Positions 10,357 through 18,029 of a stretch of DNA of 64,000 bases are shown piece after piece; the stretch's first letter is position 1; each line of letters starts with the position of its first letter. Source of the stretch: Aldehydirespirator sp965116665 (GTDB lineage: Bacteria; Actinomycetota; Acidimicrobiia; Acidimicrobiales; Aldehydirespiratoraceae). Position numbers and translations under genes: made by a program. The stretch lies in the NCBI GenBank assembly GCA_965116665.1, contig OZ220709.1, forward strand, positions 2,604,001 to 2,668,000, read 5' to 3'. The notes under the pieces were generated by a model that searched no databases, was not told the DNA's origin, and worked only from the letters and a program-made list of their open reading frames with translations.

Positions 10357-10998
10357 TCAGCTGATGGCTCTGATGGCGCTGCTGTTGTCGACCACATTAC
10401 GCGCTTGGATCACTTCGTCGATGATCCCATAGTCTGCGGCCTGCGCGGCGGTCATCACGAAGTCCCGGTCGGTGTCGGTGGCGATCCGCTCGATGGGCTG
10501 GCCGGTGTGCTCCGAGAGCACCTGCTCCAGCGACTCCTTGAGCCTGGCCACTTCGGAGGCGATCCGCTCGATGTCGCTGGCGTCGCCGTGCGCGCCGGCG
10601 TAGGGCTGATGGAGGAGGATCTTGGCGTGCGGCAGGGCCAGGCGCTTGCCCTTGGCTCCTGCGGCCAGCAGGACCGCAGCCGCGGAGGCGGCCTGACCGA
10701 AGCAGATCGTGGTGATGTCCGGCTTGATGTACTGCATCGTGTCGTATATCGCGAACAGCGAGTTGATGTCCCCGCCCGGACTGTTGATGTAGAGGTTGAT
10801 GTCCTTGTCGGGATCCTCGGACTCCAGGTGCAGGAGCTGCGCGCAGATCAGGTTCGCGACCACATCGTCGATGGGCGTGCCGAGGAAGATGATGTTCTCC
10901 TTGAGCAGCCGGCTGTACAGGTCGAAGGCCCGCTCGCCGCGGTTGGTCTGCTCCACCACGGTCGGTACCAGATAGTTGCGCGGGTTGATGTGGCTCAT
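10357..10998 (-). CDS. clpP: ClpP, ATP-dependent protease proteolytic subunit
   Basis: ClpP forms the barrel-shaped serine peptidase of Clp complexes. The catalytic triad is visible at Ser105 (FGQAASAAA), His130 (LLHQPYAGAHGDASD) and Asp179 (DTDRDF), with family spacing. The 213 residues include a short N-terminal propeptide region. Actinobacteria often have two clpP genes in tandem; only one copy is here, so a partner may lie elsewhere. ATGA overlap with tig upstream indicates coupling. Confidence 0.97.
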   Translation of the reverse strand: MSHINPRNYLVPTVVEQTNRGERAFDLYSRLLKENIIFLGTPIDDVVANLICAQLLHLESEDPDKDINLYINSPGGDINSLFAIYDTMQYIKPDITTICFGQAASAAAVLLAAGAKGKRLALPHAKILLHQPYAGAHGDASDIERIASEVARLKESLEQVLSEHTGQPIERIATDTDRDFVMTAAQAADYGIIDEVIQARNVVDNSSAIRAIS

Positions 10999-12470
10999 GA
11001 GTCGTCCTGTGATTCGTCGGCGACTACATCCTGAGGGTTCTCGCCGCCATCGCCAACGTCGGCGACTGAGACTTCCCCGGGCGGCTCACCCGGCGCGCCG
11101 GTCCCGTCGGCTCCGGGCAGCCTCAGCAGTTCCGGGTCGATGACCTCGCCGTCGGGATCAACGAGCTCGACGCGCTCGGTGATCCACTCCAGGGCGGCCC
11201 GCTTGGCGATCTCGGACCGCATCGGTGTCAGCTGACCAGAAGATGCCAGCGCCTCCCGCAGCCGGTTCGCCTCGGCGGCCGTGTCCACGTCGGGGCTCTC
11301 GCCATCCCGAACGCGCTGGGACGCCACCAGCACCACCTGGTGCAGTTCGGCATCGAGAGTGTCCTCGTCCGCTTCGAGCCCCTCCGCCGCGGCCACGGCT
11401 CTCAGGGCGAGATCGAGCCTCACGCTGCGGTCCGCGCTGATCCTCAGGCCGGCTTCGAAGTCCTCACGGGGCTGGCCGATGCTCGTGAGGTAGTCGTCCA
11501 GCTCATGACCCCGCTGGGCCAGGTCCCGGGTGATGCCGGCGACACGGCTCTCGATCTCGGAGGCCACCATGGCCTCAGGCACCTCGTCGGTGACCAGGCC
11601 TGCGACGGCGTCCGCGATGGCTTCCATCCGCGCCGACGCGGCGTACATCGTCTTGGCCCTGGACTGCCCGGCTTCGAGGGTCGAGCGGAACTCGTCGACG
11701 GTGCCGTACTCGGTGTTCGACGAGACGAACGCGTCGTCGAGAGCGGGCAGGACGGTCTCCTGCACCTCCTTGACGAGCACCCGGAAGCTGAGACGGCCGT
11801 CCTCGTCAGGGTCGGGGTGGACTGCGGTGAACTCCAGAATGTCTCCGGCCACCGCGCCCCGCAGGTTCTCATCGATCTCGGGGACGACCGCGCCGGTTCC
11901 CAGAAGGTAGTCGTAGTCGGAGGTGGTGAGGCCATCGATGGCCTCGCCTCCCAGCGTGCCGGTGATGTCGATGGTCAGATGGTCACCATCGACGGCTTGC
12001 CGGCTCACCGGGGCGAGCTCCGCGAACTGCTGGCGGAACCGGTCGATCTCGCCGGTGATCTCGTCATCGTCGACGGTGGGGCTGGGAATCTGCACGCTGA
12101 GCTGGTCGTAGCCCGACACGGCTATGACGGGACGCACATCGACGATGGCGTCGAAGCACACCGGCCCCGATTCCGCTCCTTCGGTGATCTCGATGCTGGG
12201 AGCGTCGATCACGTCGATGTCGTGCTCGACCACGGCGCGGGCGTAGTAGTCGGGCAGCGAGGACCGGAGTGCCTCCGCCCGCCCGGCCTGGTGGCCCAGC
12301 TGGGCCTCGAGCAGGCGGCGAGGGGCCTTTCCGGGTCGGAAGCCCGGAATCCTCACCTCGCGGGCGATGCGCCTGAAAGCCGCCTCGATCTCGGTCTCGA
12401 ACTCCGCCTCATCAAGTTCTACGGTCAGCTTGACCCGGTTGTCGGTGAGCGTCTCGAAGCTGCTCTGCAC
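10995..12470 (-). CDS. tig: Trigger factor, ribosome-associated chaperone and prolyl isomerase
   Basis: Trigger factor binds nascent chains at the ribosome exit. The ribosome-binding segment reads EVRIPGFRPGKAPRRLL near residue 40, followed by an FKBP-like domain and a long helical C-terminal domain ending in an acidic tail. The GTG start at 12470 gives 491 residues starting QSSFETL. A longer in-frame start at 12593 would run into tRNA-Gly on the other strand and is rejected. TACAAT seven bases before GTG suggests leaderless expression. Confidence 0.95.
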   Translation of the reverse strand: MQSSFETLTDNRVKLTVELDEAEFETEIEAAFRRIAREVRIPGFRPGKAPRRLLEAQLGHQAGRAEALRSSLPDYYARAVVEHDIDVIDAPSIEITEGAESGPVCFDAIVDVRPVIAVSGYDQLSVQIPSPTVDDDEITGEIDRFRQQFAELAPVSRQAVDGDHLTIDITGTLGGEAIDGLTTSDYDYLLGTGAVVPEIDENLRGAVAGDILEFTAVHPDPDEDGRLSFRVLVKEVQETVLPALDDAFVSSNTEYGTVDEFRSTLEAGQSRAKTMYAASARMEAIADAVAGLVTDEVPEAMVASEIESRVAGITRDLAQRGHELDDYLTSIGQPREDFEAGLRISADRSVRLDLALRAVAAAEGLEADEDTLDAELHQVVLVASQRVRDGESPDVDTAAEANRLREALASSGQLTPMRSEIAKRAALEWITERVELVDPDGEVIDPELLRLPGADGTGAPGEPPGEVSVADVGDGGENPQDVVADESQDDS

Positions 12471-12477
12471 GGCAGGG

Positions 12478-12483
12478 ATTGTA
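12478..12483 (-). promoter_or_regulatory. -10 box of tig-clpP-clpX (leaderless)
   Basis: TACAAT on the minus strand is the best consensus -10 in the window. Seven bases separate it from the GTG of tig and there is no ribosome binding site, so the transcript probably begins at the start codon. It also supports the choice of the tig start. Confidence 0.6.
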
Positions 12484-12563
12484 CCGGTGCCCACCGGTGC
12501 CACTACCGGGCCCCGACCCCCGGCCGGCCGCAGCCTGAGAGCGCCACGGAGGTGGGGGACCGA

Positions 12564-12569
12564 TACCGT
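12564..12569 (+). promoter_or_regulatory. -10 box of tRNA-Gly
   Basis: TACCGT ends nine bases before the tRNA 5' end, which would leave a 5' leader of two or three bases. Confidence 0.4.
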
Positions 12570-12578
12570 GATGGCGTC

Positions 12579-12650
12579 GCGGGCGTAGTTCAACGGCTAG
12601 AACCTCAGCCTTCCAAGCTGATGATGCCGGTTCGATTCCGGTCGCCCGCT
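12579..12650 (+). tRNA. tRNA-Gly (anticodon UCC)
   Basis: The 72 bases fold as a cloverleaf: acceptor GCGGGCG with CGCCCGC, D arm GTTC/GAAC, anticodon stem TCAGC/GCTGA with loop CTTCCAA (anticodon TCC, reading GGA), and T arm CCGG-TTCGATT-CCGG. The discriminator base is T, as seen in many bacterial glycine tRNAs. CCA is not encoded. Confidence 0.95.
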
Positions 12651-12680
12651 CAAGCCTGAATGTGAGGAAGGGCGAGCCAC

Positions 12681-13964
12681 ATGACGGAGTCCCTGCTCGA
12701 GCGCTCGGCCCGCTACATCGACGGTGCCACCTACGAGGGACCCCGCTCCATCAACCCCATCGACGGCTCGTTCCACGAGGTCGCCGAGGGTGTTGGGCTG
12801 GTGTGCGGGTTCTCCCACATCTGGACCCTTGACGGCGATGACGGACTCGTGGTCCTCGACACGTCGCTGCCGGGCTTCGCTTCGGTGGCGCTGGAGCACT
12901 TGCGCCGCTGGCGCGACGTGCCGGTCGACACGATCGTCTACACCCACGGGCACGTGGACCATGTGAGCGGCGCCCGGGCGTTCTGCGACGACGCCGCCGA
13001 GCGGGGCCGCCCCTCACCGACGGTGGTGGCCCACGACGCGGTGCCGCAGCGCTTCGACCGGTACGACCTGACGCGCGACTACAACGAGATCATCAACGCC
13101 CGCCAGTTCGGCTCGAACTTCAGGTTCGGGTCCTTCCAGAGCGACTGGGTGAAGCCTGAGGTCACCTACAGCGACGGCCTCGACCTCGCTGTGGGCACGG
13201 CCAGCCTGCGGCTCATTCACGAGAAGGGCGAGACCGACGATCACACCATCGCGTGGGTGCCGCGGCAGGGGGTGCTGTTCACCGGGGATCTGATCATCTG
13301 GGCGTTCCCGAACGCAGGCAACCCCCAGAAGGCGCAGCGCTACCCTGCGGACTGGGCCGCAGCACTGCGACGCATGATGGATCTGCGGCCCTGTTTGTTG
13401 GCCCCGGCGCACGGCTTGCCGATCTCGGGGACCGAGCGGATCGCCCGAGTCCTCGACGACACCGCCAGCGCGCTCGAGGGGCTGGTGCGCGACACGCTCG
13501 AGATGATGAACGCCGGCGCCCGGCTCGACGAAATCGTTCACACCGTGCGCGTGCCGCAGCACCTGCTGGACAAGCCGTACCTGAGGCCGTCCTACGACGA
13601 GCCCGAGTTCGCGGTGCGCAATATCTGGCGCCTCTACGGCGGATGGCACGACGGCAACCCCGCCCGCCTCAAGCCCCCGCCCGACAGCGCGCTGGCCGCT
13701 GAGGTGGCCTCGCTGGCTGGTGGCGCGGACCGGCTGGCCCGCAGAGCGGCAGAGCTGTGCGAGACGGACGAGCTGCGCCTGGCGTGCCAGCTGGCGGAGT
13801 GGGCCGTCCAAGCATCTCCCACCGACGCCGACGCCCACACCACGCGAGCCGAGGTGTACCGGGCCCGGCGTGAGCGCGAGCTCTCGCTCATGGCCCGCGG
13901 CCTCTTCCTCGACGCGTCCCGCGTCTCGGAGGCCGCGTCAGAGCCCGCGCCGCCGCCAGACTGA
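12681..13964 (+). CDS. Metallo-beta-lactamase-fold hydrolase with alkylsulfatase-type dimerisation domain
   Basis: The 427-residue protein has a zinc-binding motif THGHVDH near residue 90, a second metal region with FTGDLIIW near 195, and APAHGLPI near 240. The segment RPSYDEPEFAVRNIWRLYGG near residue 300 is the dimerisation domain of SdsA1/Pdr-type alkyl sulfatases. Those enzymes are about 650 residues and carry a C-terminal SCP2-like domain, which is missing here, so the substrate is open. A GGAAGG box precedes the ATG. The stop overlaps the start of the next methyltransferase gene by one base. Confidence 0.8.
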   Translation: MTESLLERSARYIDGATYEGPRSINPIDGSFHEVAEGVGLVCGFSHIWTLDGDDGLVVLDTSLPGFASVALEHLRRWRDVPVDTIVYTHGHVDHVSGARAFCDDAAERGRPSPTVVAHDAVPQRFDRYDLTRDYNEIINARQFGSNFRFGSFQSDWVKPEVTYSDGLDLAVGTASLRLIHEKGETDDHTIAWVPRQGVLFTGDLIIWAFPNAGNPQKAQRYPADWAAALRRMMDLRPCLLAPAHGLPISGTERIARVLDDTASALEGLVRDTLEMMNAGARLDEIVHTVRVPQHLLDKPYLRPSYDEPEFAVRNIWRLYGGWHDGNPARLKPPPDSALAAEVASLAGGADRLARRAAELCETDELRLACQLAEWAVQASPTDADAHTTRAEVYRARRERELSLMARGLFLDASRVSEAASEPAPPPD

Positions 13965-15037
13965 TGGCCATGCGGACCGAACTCGACCCCGACCTGCTGC
14001 CGGTGACCCTCCTGGAGCTGTTCCGGATCAAGCAGGGCGAGATGGTGTCAGCGATGATGCACCTGGGCACCCGCCTAGGCCTGTGGGAAGCGCTCCGCGA
14101 CTCGGAGCCCTGCACGAGCGCGCAGCTGGCCGAGGCGTCCGGCCTGCAGGAGAGGTGGGTGCGGGAGTGGCTGCACGGCATGGCGGCCACCGAGCTTGTG
14201 CAGCACGACGACGGCCGCTTCGCGCTGACGCCCGAGGCGAGGGTGGCTCTCACCGATCGCGACCATTGGGCCTACATGCCCGGAGTGTTCGGCCCGCCGA
14301 TGACCCATACCGAGATCGAGCGCACGGCCGAGGCCTTCTCCAGCGGGCTGGGCATGACCTGGGCCGAGCACGGCGACCATGCCTGCCACATGCAGTGCTC
14401 CATGTCAGCGGCCCGCCAGGAGAACTTCCTGGTGTCGAGAGTCCTTTCCTGCTTCGACGGGGCCGGCGAACGGCTGCGCGGCGGCGGGCGCATCGTGGAT
14501 GTCGGCTGCGGGGCCGGCGTCGCGGCCCGCCTGCTGGCTTCGAGCTTTCCCGAGGCCGCCGTGGTCGGCATCGACCCCTCCGAAGGGGCCATCGCCACGG
14601 CTCGAGCCAACGCCCGCGGGCAGGGCCTCGACAATCTCTCCTACGAGCGGGGCACCTTCGACGACCTCGACAGCTTCGGCCCCGTGGACCTGCTGGTGAC
14701 TCTCGACGTGCTGCACGATCTGCCACGGCCGCAGGATGCGATTGCCGCCGCCCTGCGCAACCTGACCGGCGACGGCTGGTGGCTTGTCGCCGACATCAAG
14801 GGGCGGGGGGATCTGGAGTCCAACCGGAAGATCCCCGTACTGCCCTACATGTACGCGATGTCCGTCTTCTACTGCATGTCCTCATCGCTGTCCGAGCCCG
14901 ACGGCGCCGGCCTCGGCACCCTGGGGATGCACCCGGCCAGGCTGGAGGAGATGGCAAGAGCTGCGGGTTTCACCCGCTTCCTCCGCCACGAGGTCGAACT
15001 GGATCCGACGAACTGGTACTACGAGATCCGGCCCTGA
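13964..15037 (+). CDS. Class I SAM-dependent methyltransferase with N-terminal winged helix
   Basis: The 357-residue product begins with a winged-helix dimerisation domain (SAQLAEASGLQERWVREWLH near residue 48), like mycobacterial Rv2258c-type and O-methyltransferase-like proteins. The SAM motif I is IVDVGCGAGVAARLL near 175, and LLVTLDVLHDLPRPQDAI near 240 is motif IV. The ATG overlaps the preceding stop (TGATG), so it is co-translated with the metallo-beta-lactamase-fold enzyme, and the two may act on one substrate. Substrate unknown. Confidence 0.8.
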   Translation: MAMRTELDPDLLPVTLLELFRIKQGEMVSAMMHLGTRLGLWEALRDSEPCTSAQLAEASGLQERWVREWLHGMAATELVQHDDGRFALTPEARVALTDRDHWAYMPGVFGPPMTHTEIERTAEAFSSGLGMTWAEHGDHACHMQCSMSAARQENFLVSRVLSCFDGAGERLRGGGRIVDVGCGAGVAARLLASSFPEAAVVGIDPSEGAIATARANARGQGLDNLSYERGTFDDLDSFGPVDLLVTLDVLHDLPRPQDAIAAALRNLTGDGWWLVADIKGRGDLESNRKIPVLPYMYAMSVFYCMSSSLSEPDGAGLGTLGMHPARLEEMARAAGFTRFLRHEVELDPTNWYYEIRP

Positions 15038-15064
15038 CCCCGTCCGGCCACCGGCCGAGTCTCG

Positions 15065-15334
15065 CTAGTCGTCCTCGGACTCCGGATCCGCCCCTCGAGG
15101 CGCTACTTCGGGGTACAGGTGAGAGATCGTTCCCGGCTCGATGCGGCACGACTCGATGTAGGCGTCGACGTCCTCGCCCTTGACGCGGATCACCCTGCCC
15201 ATCCGGTAAGCCGCGATGTATCCCTCGTCGATGAAGCGGTAGAGCGTCCGCGTGGTGATGCCAAGGCGCTTGGCTGCCGCGGTCGTGCCGAGCCACTCGA
15301 TCTGGGCCTGCTCCGGGGGAATTTCATCAACCAT
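15065..15334 (-). CDS. Small excisionase/MerR-like helix-turn-helix DNA-binding protein
   Basis: An 89-residue protein whose core (LGTTAAAKRLGITTRTLYRF, then RMGRVIRVKGEDVDAYIES) is the winged HTH of the excisionase/BldC family. BldC-like proteins are small stand-alone developmental regulators in actinobacteria; this one has an acidic, proline-rich tail instead of an effector domain. No integrase or phage gene is adjacent, so I read it as a housekeeping regulator rather than an excisionase. An AAAGG box precedes the ATG, with TAAAAT further upstream as a possible -10. Confidence 0.8.
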   Translation of the reverse strand: MVDEIPPEQAQIEWLGTTAAAKRLGITTRTLYRFIDEGYIAAYRMGRVIRVKGEDVDAYIESCRIEPGTISHLYPEVAPRGADPESEDD

Positions 15335-15493
15335 AGCCTTAGTTGCCTTTCGATGATTTTAGTGATGTTAGATGTCTAAGTGGCCCACCGCATGAACAGC
15401 GCGCCCTACGAAGAGACCTAGGAGACTCTATGGCATTTACCGAGGCGCGTGGTGGATACACGCCTACAAGGCCCGCGCGCCGCCCGTAGCGGC

Positions 15494-15499
15494 TAGCCT
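15494..15499 (+). promoter_or_regulatory. -10 box of ispH
   Basis: TAGCCT lies two bases before the first GTG of ispH (15502) and eight before the second (15508). The recurrent 6-9 base spacing in this genome favours initiation at 15508. The 167-base gap 15335-15501 also holds the HTH gene promoter and a possible 19-codon ORF. Confidence 0.4.
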
Positions 15500-15501
15500 C
15501 A

Positions 15502-16545
15502 GTGGCGGTGATCAACAGAGTCCTGCTAGCTGCGCCCCGCGGATTCTGCGCGGGGGTGGACATGGCCATCAAGGCGCTGACCTGGATGATCCAGGCCTTC
15601 GACCCGCCCGTGTACTGCTATCACGAGATCATCCACAACCGGCAGGTGGTGGAGCGCTTCGAACATGCCGGAGTGGTCTTCGTCGACGACATCGCCACCG
15701 TGCCGGAGGGGCGGCCCATCATGCTCTCGGCGCATGGTTCGGCCCCGGAGGTCGTCCAGGCGGCCCGCGACCGGGGCGGCTACGTGGTGGACGCGGTCTG
15801 CCCGCTGGTCACCAAGGTCCACCACGAGGTCAAGACCAGAGCGGCCAAGGGCTACCAGATCGTGTACGTGGGCCACGAGGGTCACGAGGAGGCTGTTGGG
15901 ACGATGGCCGTCGCGCCCGAAGCCATCCACCGGGTGGAGAGCGCCAGGGGGGTCGCGGCGCTTCCCGAGTTCAAGACCCCGGTCGCCGTGCTGGCTCAGA
16001 CCACGCTCTCTCACCGCGAGTGGGAGGGCGTGCTGGAACACACCAAGCGCCGCTTCCCGGACCTGTGGCAACCCAGCATCAGCGACCTCTGCTTCGCCAC
16101 TACCAACCGCCAGACCGCGATGATGGAGATTGCGCCGGAGTGCGACGCGTTCCTGGTGATCGGCTCGGCCAACTCCTCCAACACGCAGTCCCTGGTTGAT
16201 CTGGCTGCGGAGGCGGGCTGCCGGCGGGTGTTGAGGATCAACGACGCTGACGACATCCCTAAGGACCTGTCGGGCACTGTCGGCGTGACTGCGGGCGCCT
16301 CCGCGCCGGAGCATCTCGTGTGGGAGGTGATCGAGCGGCTCGCGCCGACCGAGGGAGCGCGGGAGGTGACGGTCATCGACGAGGACGAGTACTTCCCCCC
16401 GCCCCGGAACCTGCGCGACCTGCTGGCCGCGGTTGAGGCCGCCGCCGCGGTCACCCTGGGCTCGAGTGCCGCTGGACGTGAGCCGCTGAACGACCGCTCG
16501 ATCGACGCCAGCGACCTTCTCGACCGGCTCAGCCCCAGGGCCTGA
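15502..16545 (+). CDS. ispH: 4-hydroxy-3-methylbut-2-enyl diphosphate reductase
   Basis: IspH carries out the last step of the MEP pathway, reducing HMBPP to IPP and DMAPP with a 4Fe-4S cluster. The three cluster cysteines are C16 (RGFCAGV), C100 (DAVCPLVTK) and C197 (SDLCFATTNRQ), and the substrate-binding GSANSSNT is near 230. Two GTG codons (15502, 15508) can start it; promoter spacing favours the second. It is monocistronic and convergent with plsC. Dxs, the first MEP enzyme, is also in this window. Confidence 0.96.
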   Translation: MAVINRVLLAAPRGFCAGVDMAIKALTWMIQAFDPPVYCYHEIIHNRQVVERFEHAGVVFVDDIATVPEGRPIMLSAHGSAPEVVQAARDRGGYVVDAVCPLVTKVHHEVKTRAAKGYQIVYVGHEGHEEAVGTMAVAPEAIHRVESARGVAALPEFKTPVAVLAQTTLSHREWEGVLEHTKRRFPDLWQPSISDLCFATTNRQTAMMEIAPECDAFLVIGSANSSNTQSLVDLAAEAGCRRVLRINDADDIPKDLSGTVGVTAGASAPEHLVWEVIERLAPTEGAREVTVIDEDEYFPPPRNLRDLLAAVEAAAAVTLGSSAAGREPLNDRSIDASDLLDRLSPRA

Positions 16546-16551
16546 GGCCCT
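16537..16551 (+). terminator. Hairpin with the ispH stop codon in its loop
   Basis: AGGGCC-TGA-GGCCCT is a perfect six-base-pair stem whose three-base loop is exactly the ispH TGA stop. It lies in the convergent ispH/plsC gap. No T-run follows, so termination is plausible but unproven. Confidence 0.35.
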
Positions 16552-16626
16552 CAGGTCGCCGCGAACACGCGCGGGGACCAACGCTGAGCCGGCAGGGCGC
16601 AGTCGGATCAGGCAGTCGCGGGCCGC

Positions 16627-17364
16627 TCAGGCCCTGGCCGGCTCTTCGCCGGCCAGCACCCGAGCCTCCACGTAGAGGTCGCTCAGCTCCCGGTACAGGC
16701 GGTCGGTGAGTTCTCGAACGGCCCGGCGCGGAACCCTCCCCTGGACCTTGGCCGGCGGCGGGATGGGGTCGCCGACGACCACCACCACCCGGCGCGGACG
16801 AGGCACCACCGAGCCCACCGGAAGGGCCCTGACCGTGCCCCCCAATCCCACCGGCACGATCGGCACCCCGGCGCGCGCCGCCACGAACGCCGGGCCGTCG
16901 AGCATGTCGTCGCGCCGGACCCGGTCACCGTCGCGGCGCGTCCCCTCGGGGAACATCACCAGCGGCTCGCCCAGGGAGAGGACATCGGTGGCGGCTCTCA
17001 ACGCGGTGCGGTCGGCCGTGCCCCGCTGCACCGGGAAGCCGCCCAGCAGCGAAAGGAAGGCGCCCAGCAGCCGGATCTCCCAGAGGCTCTCCTTTCCCAT
17101 GAACCGCAAGCGCCGGCTGGTGGCCATCCCGGCGACCGGAGTGTCGATGAACGACCGGTGCACCGGCGAGAGCACGAACGGACCGGCGGGGATGTTCTCG
17201 CGTCCCTCCACCCGCAGCCGGAACAGCACCTTGATGAGCGCGAGGACCATCGTCCAGAGGACCCGGTAGAGGACCCGCCCCCACAGGGGCTGCCGACTCC
17301 GGCCGAAGGCGCCCTTCCCCGGAGACTCGCCCCCGGTCCGGCGCCCGTAGACGCTGCGGCTCAA
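16627..17364 (-). CDS. plsC: 1-acyl-sn-glycerol-3-phosphate acyltransferase (PlsC family)
   Basis: PlsC acylates lysophosphatidic acid to phosphatidic acid at the membrane. The catalytic HRSFID (Hx4D) lies near residue 65 and FPEGTRRDGDR near 140, with an N-terminal hydrophobic segment. No ATG is available before residue 38, and the most likely start is TTG at 17364, which overlaps the cmk stop as TTGA. That gives 245 residues, normal for the family. The start is the uncertain part; an ATG at 17250 would trim the membrane helix. Confidence 0.85.
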   Translation of the reverse strand: MSRSVYGRRTGGESPGKGAFGRSRQPLWGRVLYRVLWTMVLALIKVLFRLRVEGRENIPAGPFVLSPVHRSFIDTPVAGMATSRRLRFMGKESLWEIRLLGAFLSLLGGFPVQRGTADRTALRAATDVLSLGEPLVMFPEGTRRDGDRVRRDDMLDGPAFVAARAGVPIVPVGLGGTVRALPVGSVVPRPRRVVVVVGDPIPPPAKVQGRVPRRAVRELTDRLYRELSDLYVEARVLAGEEPARA

Positions 17365-18029
17365 AGCAGCCTCATGACCTGCTCGACGGCCTCGTCGAAG
17401 GTCAATTCGGTGGTGTCGATGACGACCGCTCCGGGCGCCTGCAGCAGCGGGGAGGCGCGCCGCGTGGAGTCGATCCTGTCCCGACGAGCGATGTCCTCGG
17501 CCACCGACTCGACTGCTTCGTGATGGGTGCGGCCGCCAACGGCGTTTCGCGGCGGGGACGCGCCACTCTGGTTGACCCTGCGTTCGGCCCTCACGGCGGG
17601 GTCCGCAATCAGGTGGACCTTGACCTCTGCGTCGGGGAACACCACGGTCCCTATGTCGCGACCCTCCACCACTCCCCCGCCCCGCCGACGGACCCACTCG
17701 CGCTGGCGGGCCACAAGCTCGGAGCGCACTGCGGGGTTGGCGGCCACCAGGCTCACAGCCCGGTCGACCGACGCCCCCCTGATCTCGACGGTGGCGTCGA
17801 CCCCGTCGACCAGCACTTGCCCCCCGTCGACGCTGACATCGATCGTGCGGGCCACCGCGGCCGCGAAGTCCTCATCGGAGGGATCGCCGCCGGCCCGCAG
17901 CACCGCGAAGGCGACGGCACGGTACATGGCTCCGGTGTCCAGGCAATCGAGGTCGAGTCGATCGGCCACGGCCTGCGCCAGGGTGGACTTTCCGGAGCCG
18001 GCAGGGCCGTCGATTGCGATGACCGTCAT
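17361..18029 (-). CDS. cmk: Cytidylate kinase
   Basis: Cmk phosphorylates CMP and dCMP. The P-loop IDGPAGSGKSTLAQAVADRL starts at residue 5, LDTGAMYRAVAFAVLRAGGD follows, and VEGRDIGTVVFPDAEVKVHL is the mid-domain signature. The 222-residue length is typical. Its ATG overlaps the aroA stop (ATGA). Position after rluB, tyrA and aroA matches the actinobacterial scpA-scpB-rluB-cmk block. Confidence 0.96.
   Translation of the reverse strand: MTVIAIDGPAGSGKSTLAQAVADRLDLDCLDTGAMYRAVAFAVLRAGGDPSDEDFAAAVARTIDVSVDGGQVLVDGVDATVEIRGASVDRAVSLVAANPAVRSELVARQREWVRRRGGGVVEGRDIGTVVFPDAEVKVHLIADPAVRAERRVNQSGASPPRNAVGGRTHHEAVESVAEDIARRDRIDSTRRASPLLQAPGAVVIDTTELTFDEAVEQVMRLL

Noticed and set aside
10357..10998. 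ClpP as an inactive paralogue because the active-site segment reads GQAASAAA rather than GMAASMGA
   Set aside because: Ser105, His130 and Asp179 are all present with the family spacing of 25 and 49 residues.
15065..15334. Excisionase of a mobile element
   Set aside because: The HTH matches the BldC/excisionase fold, but no integrase, relaxase or repeats occur nearby.
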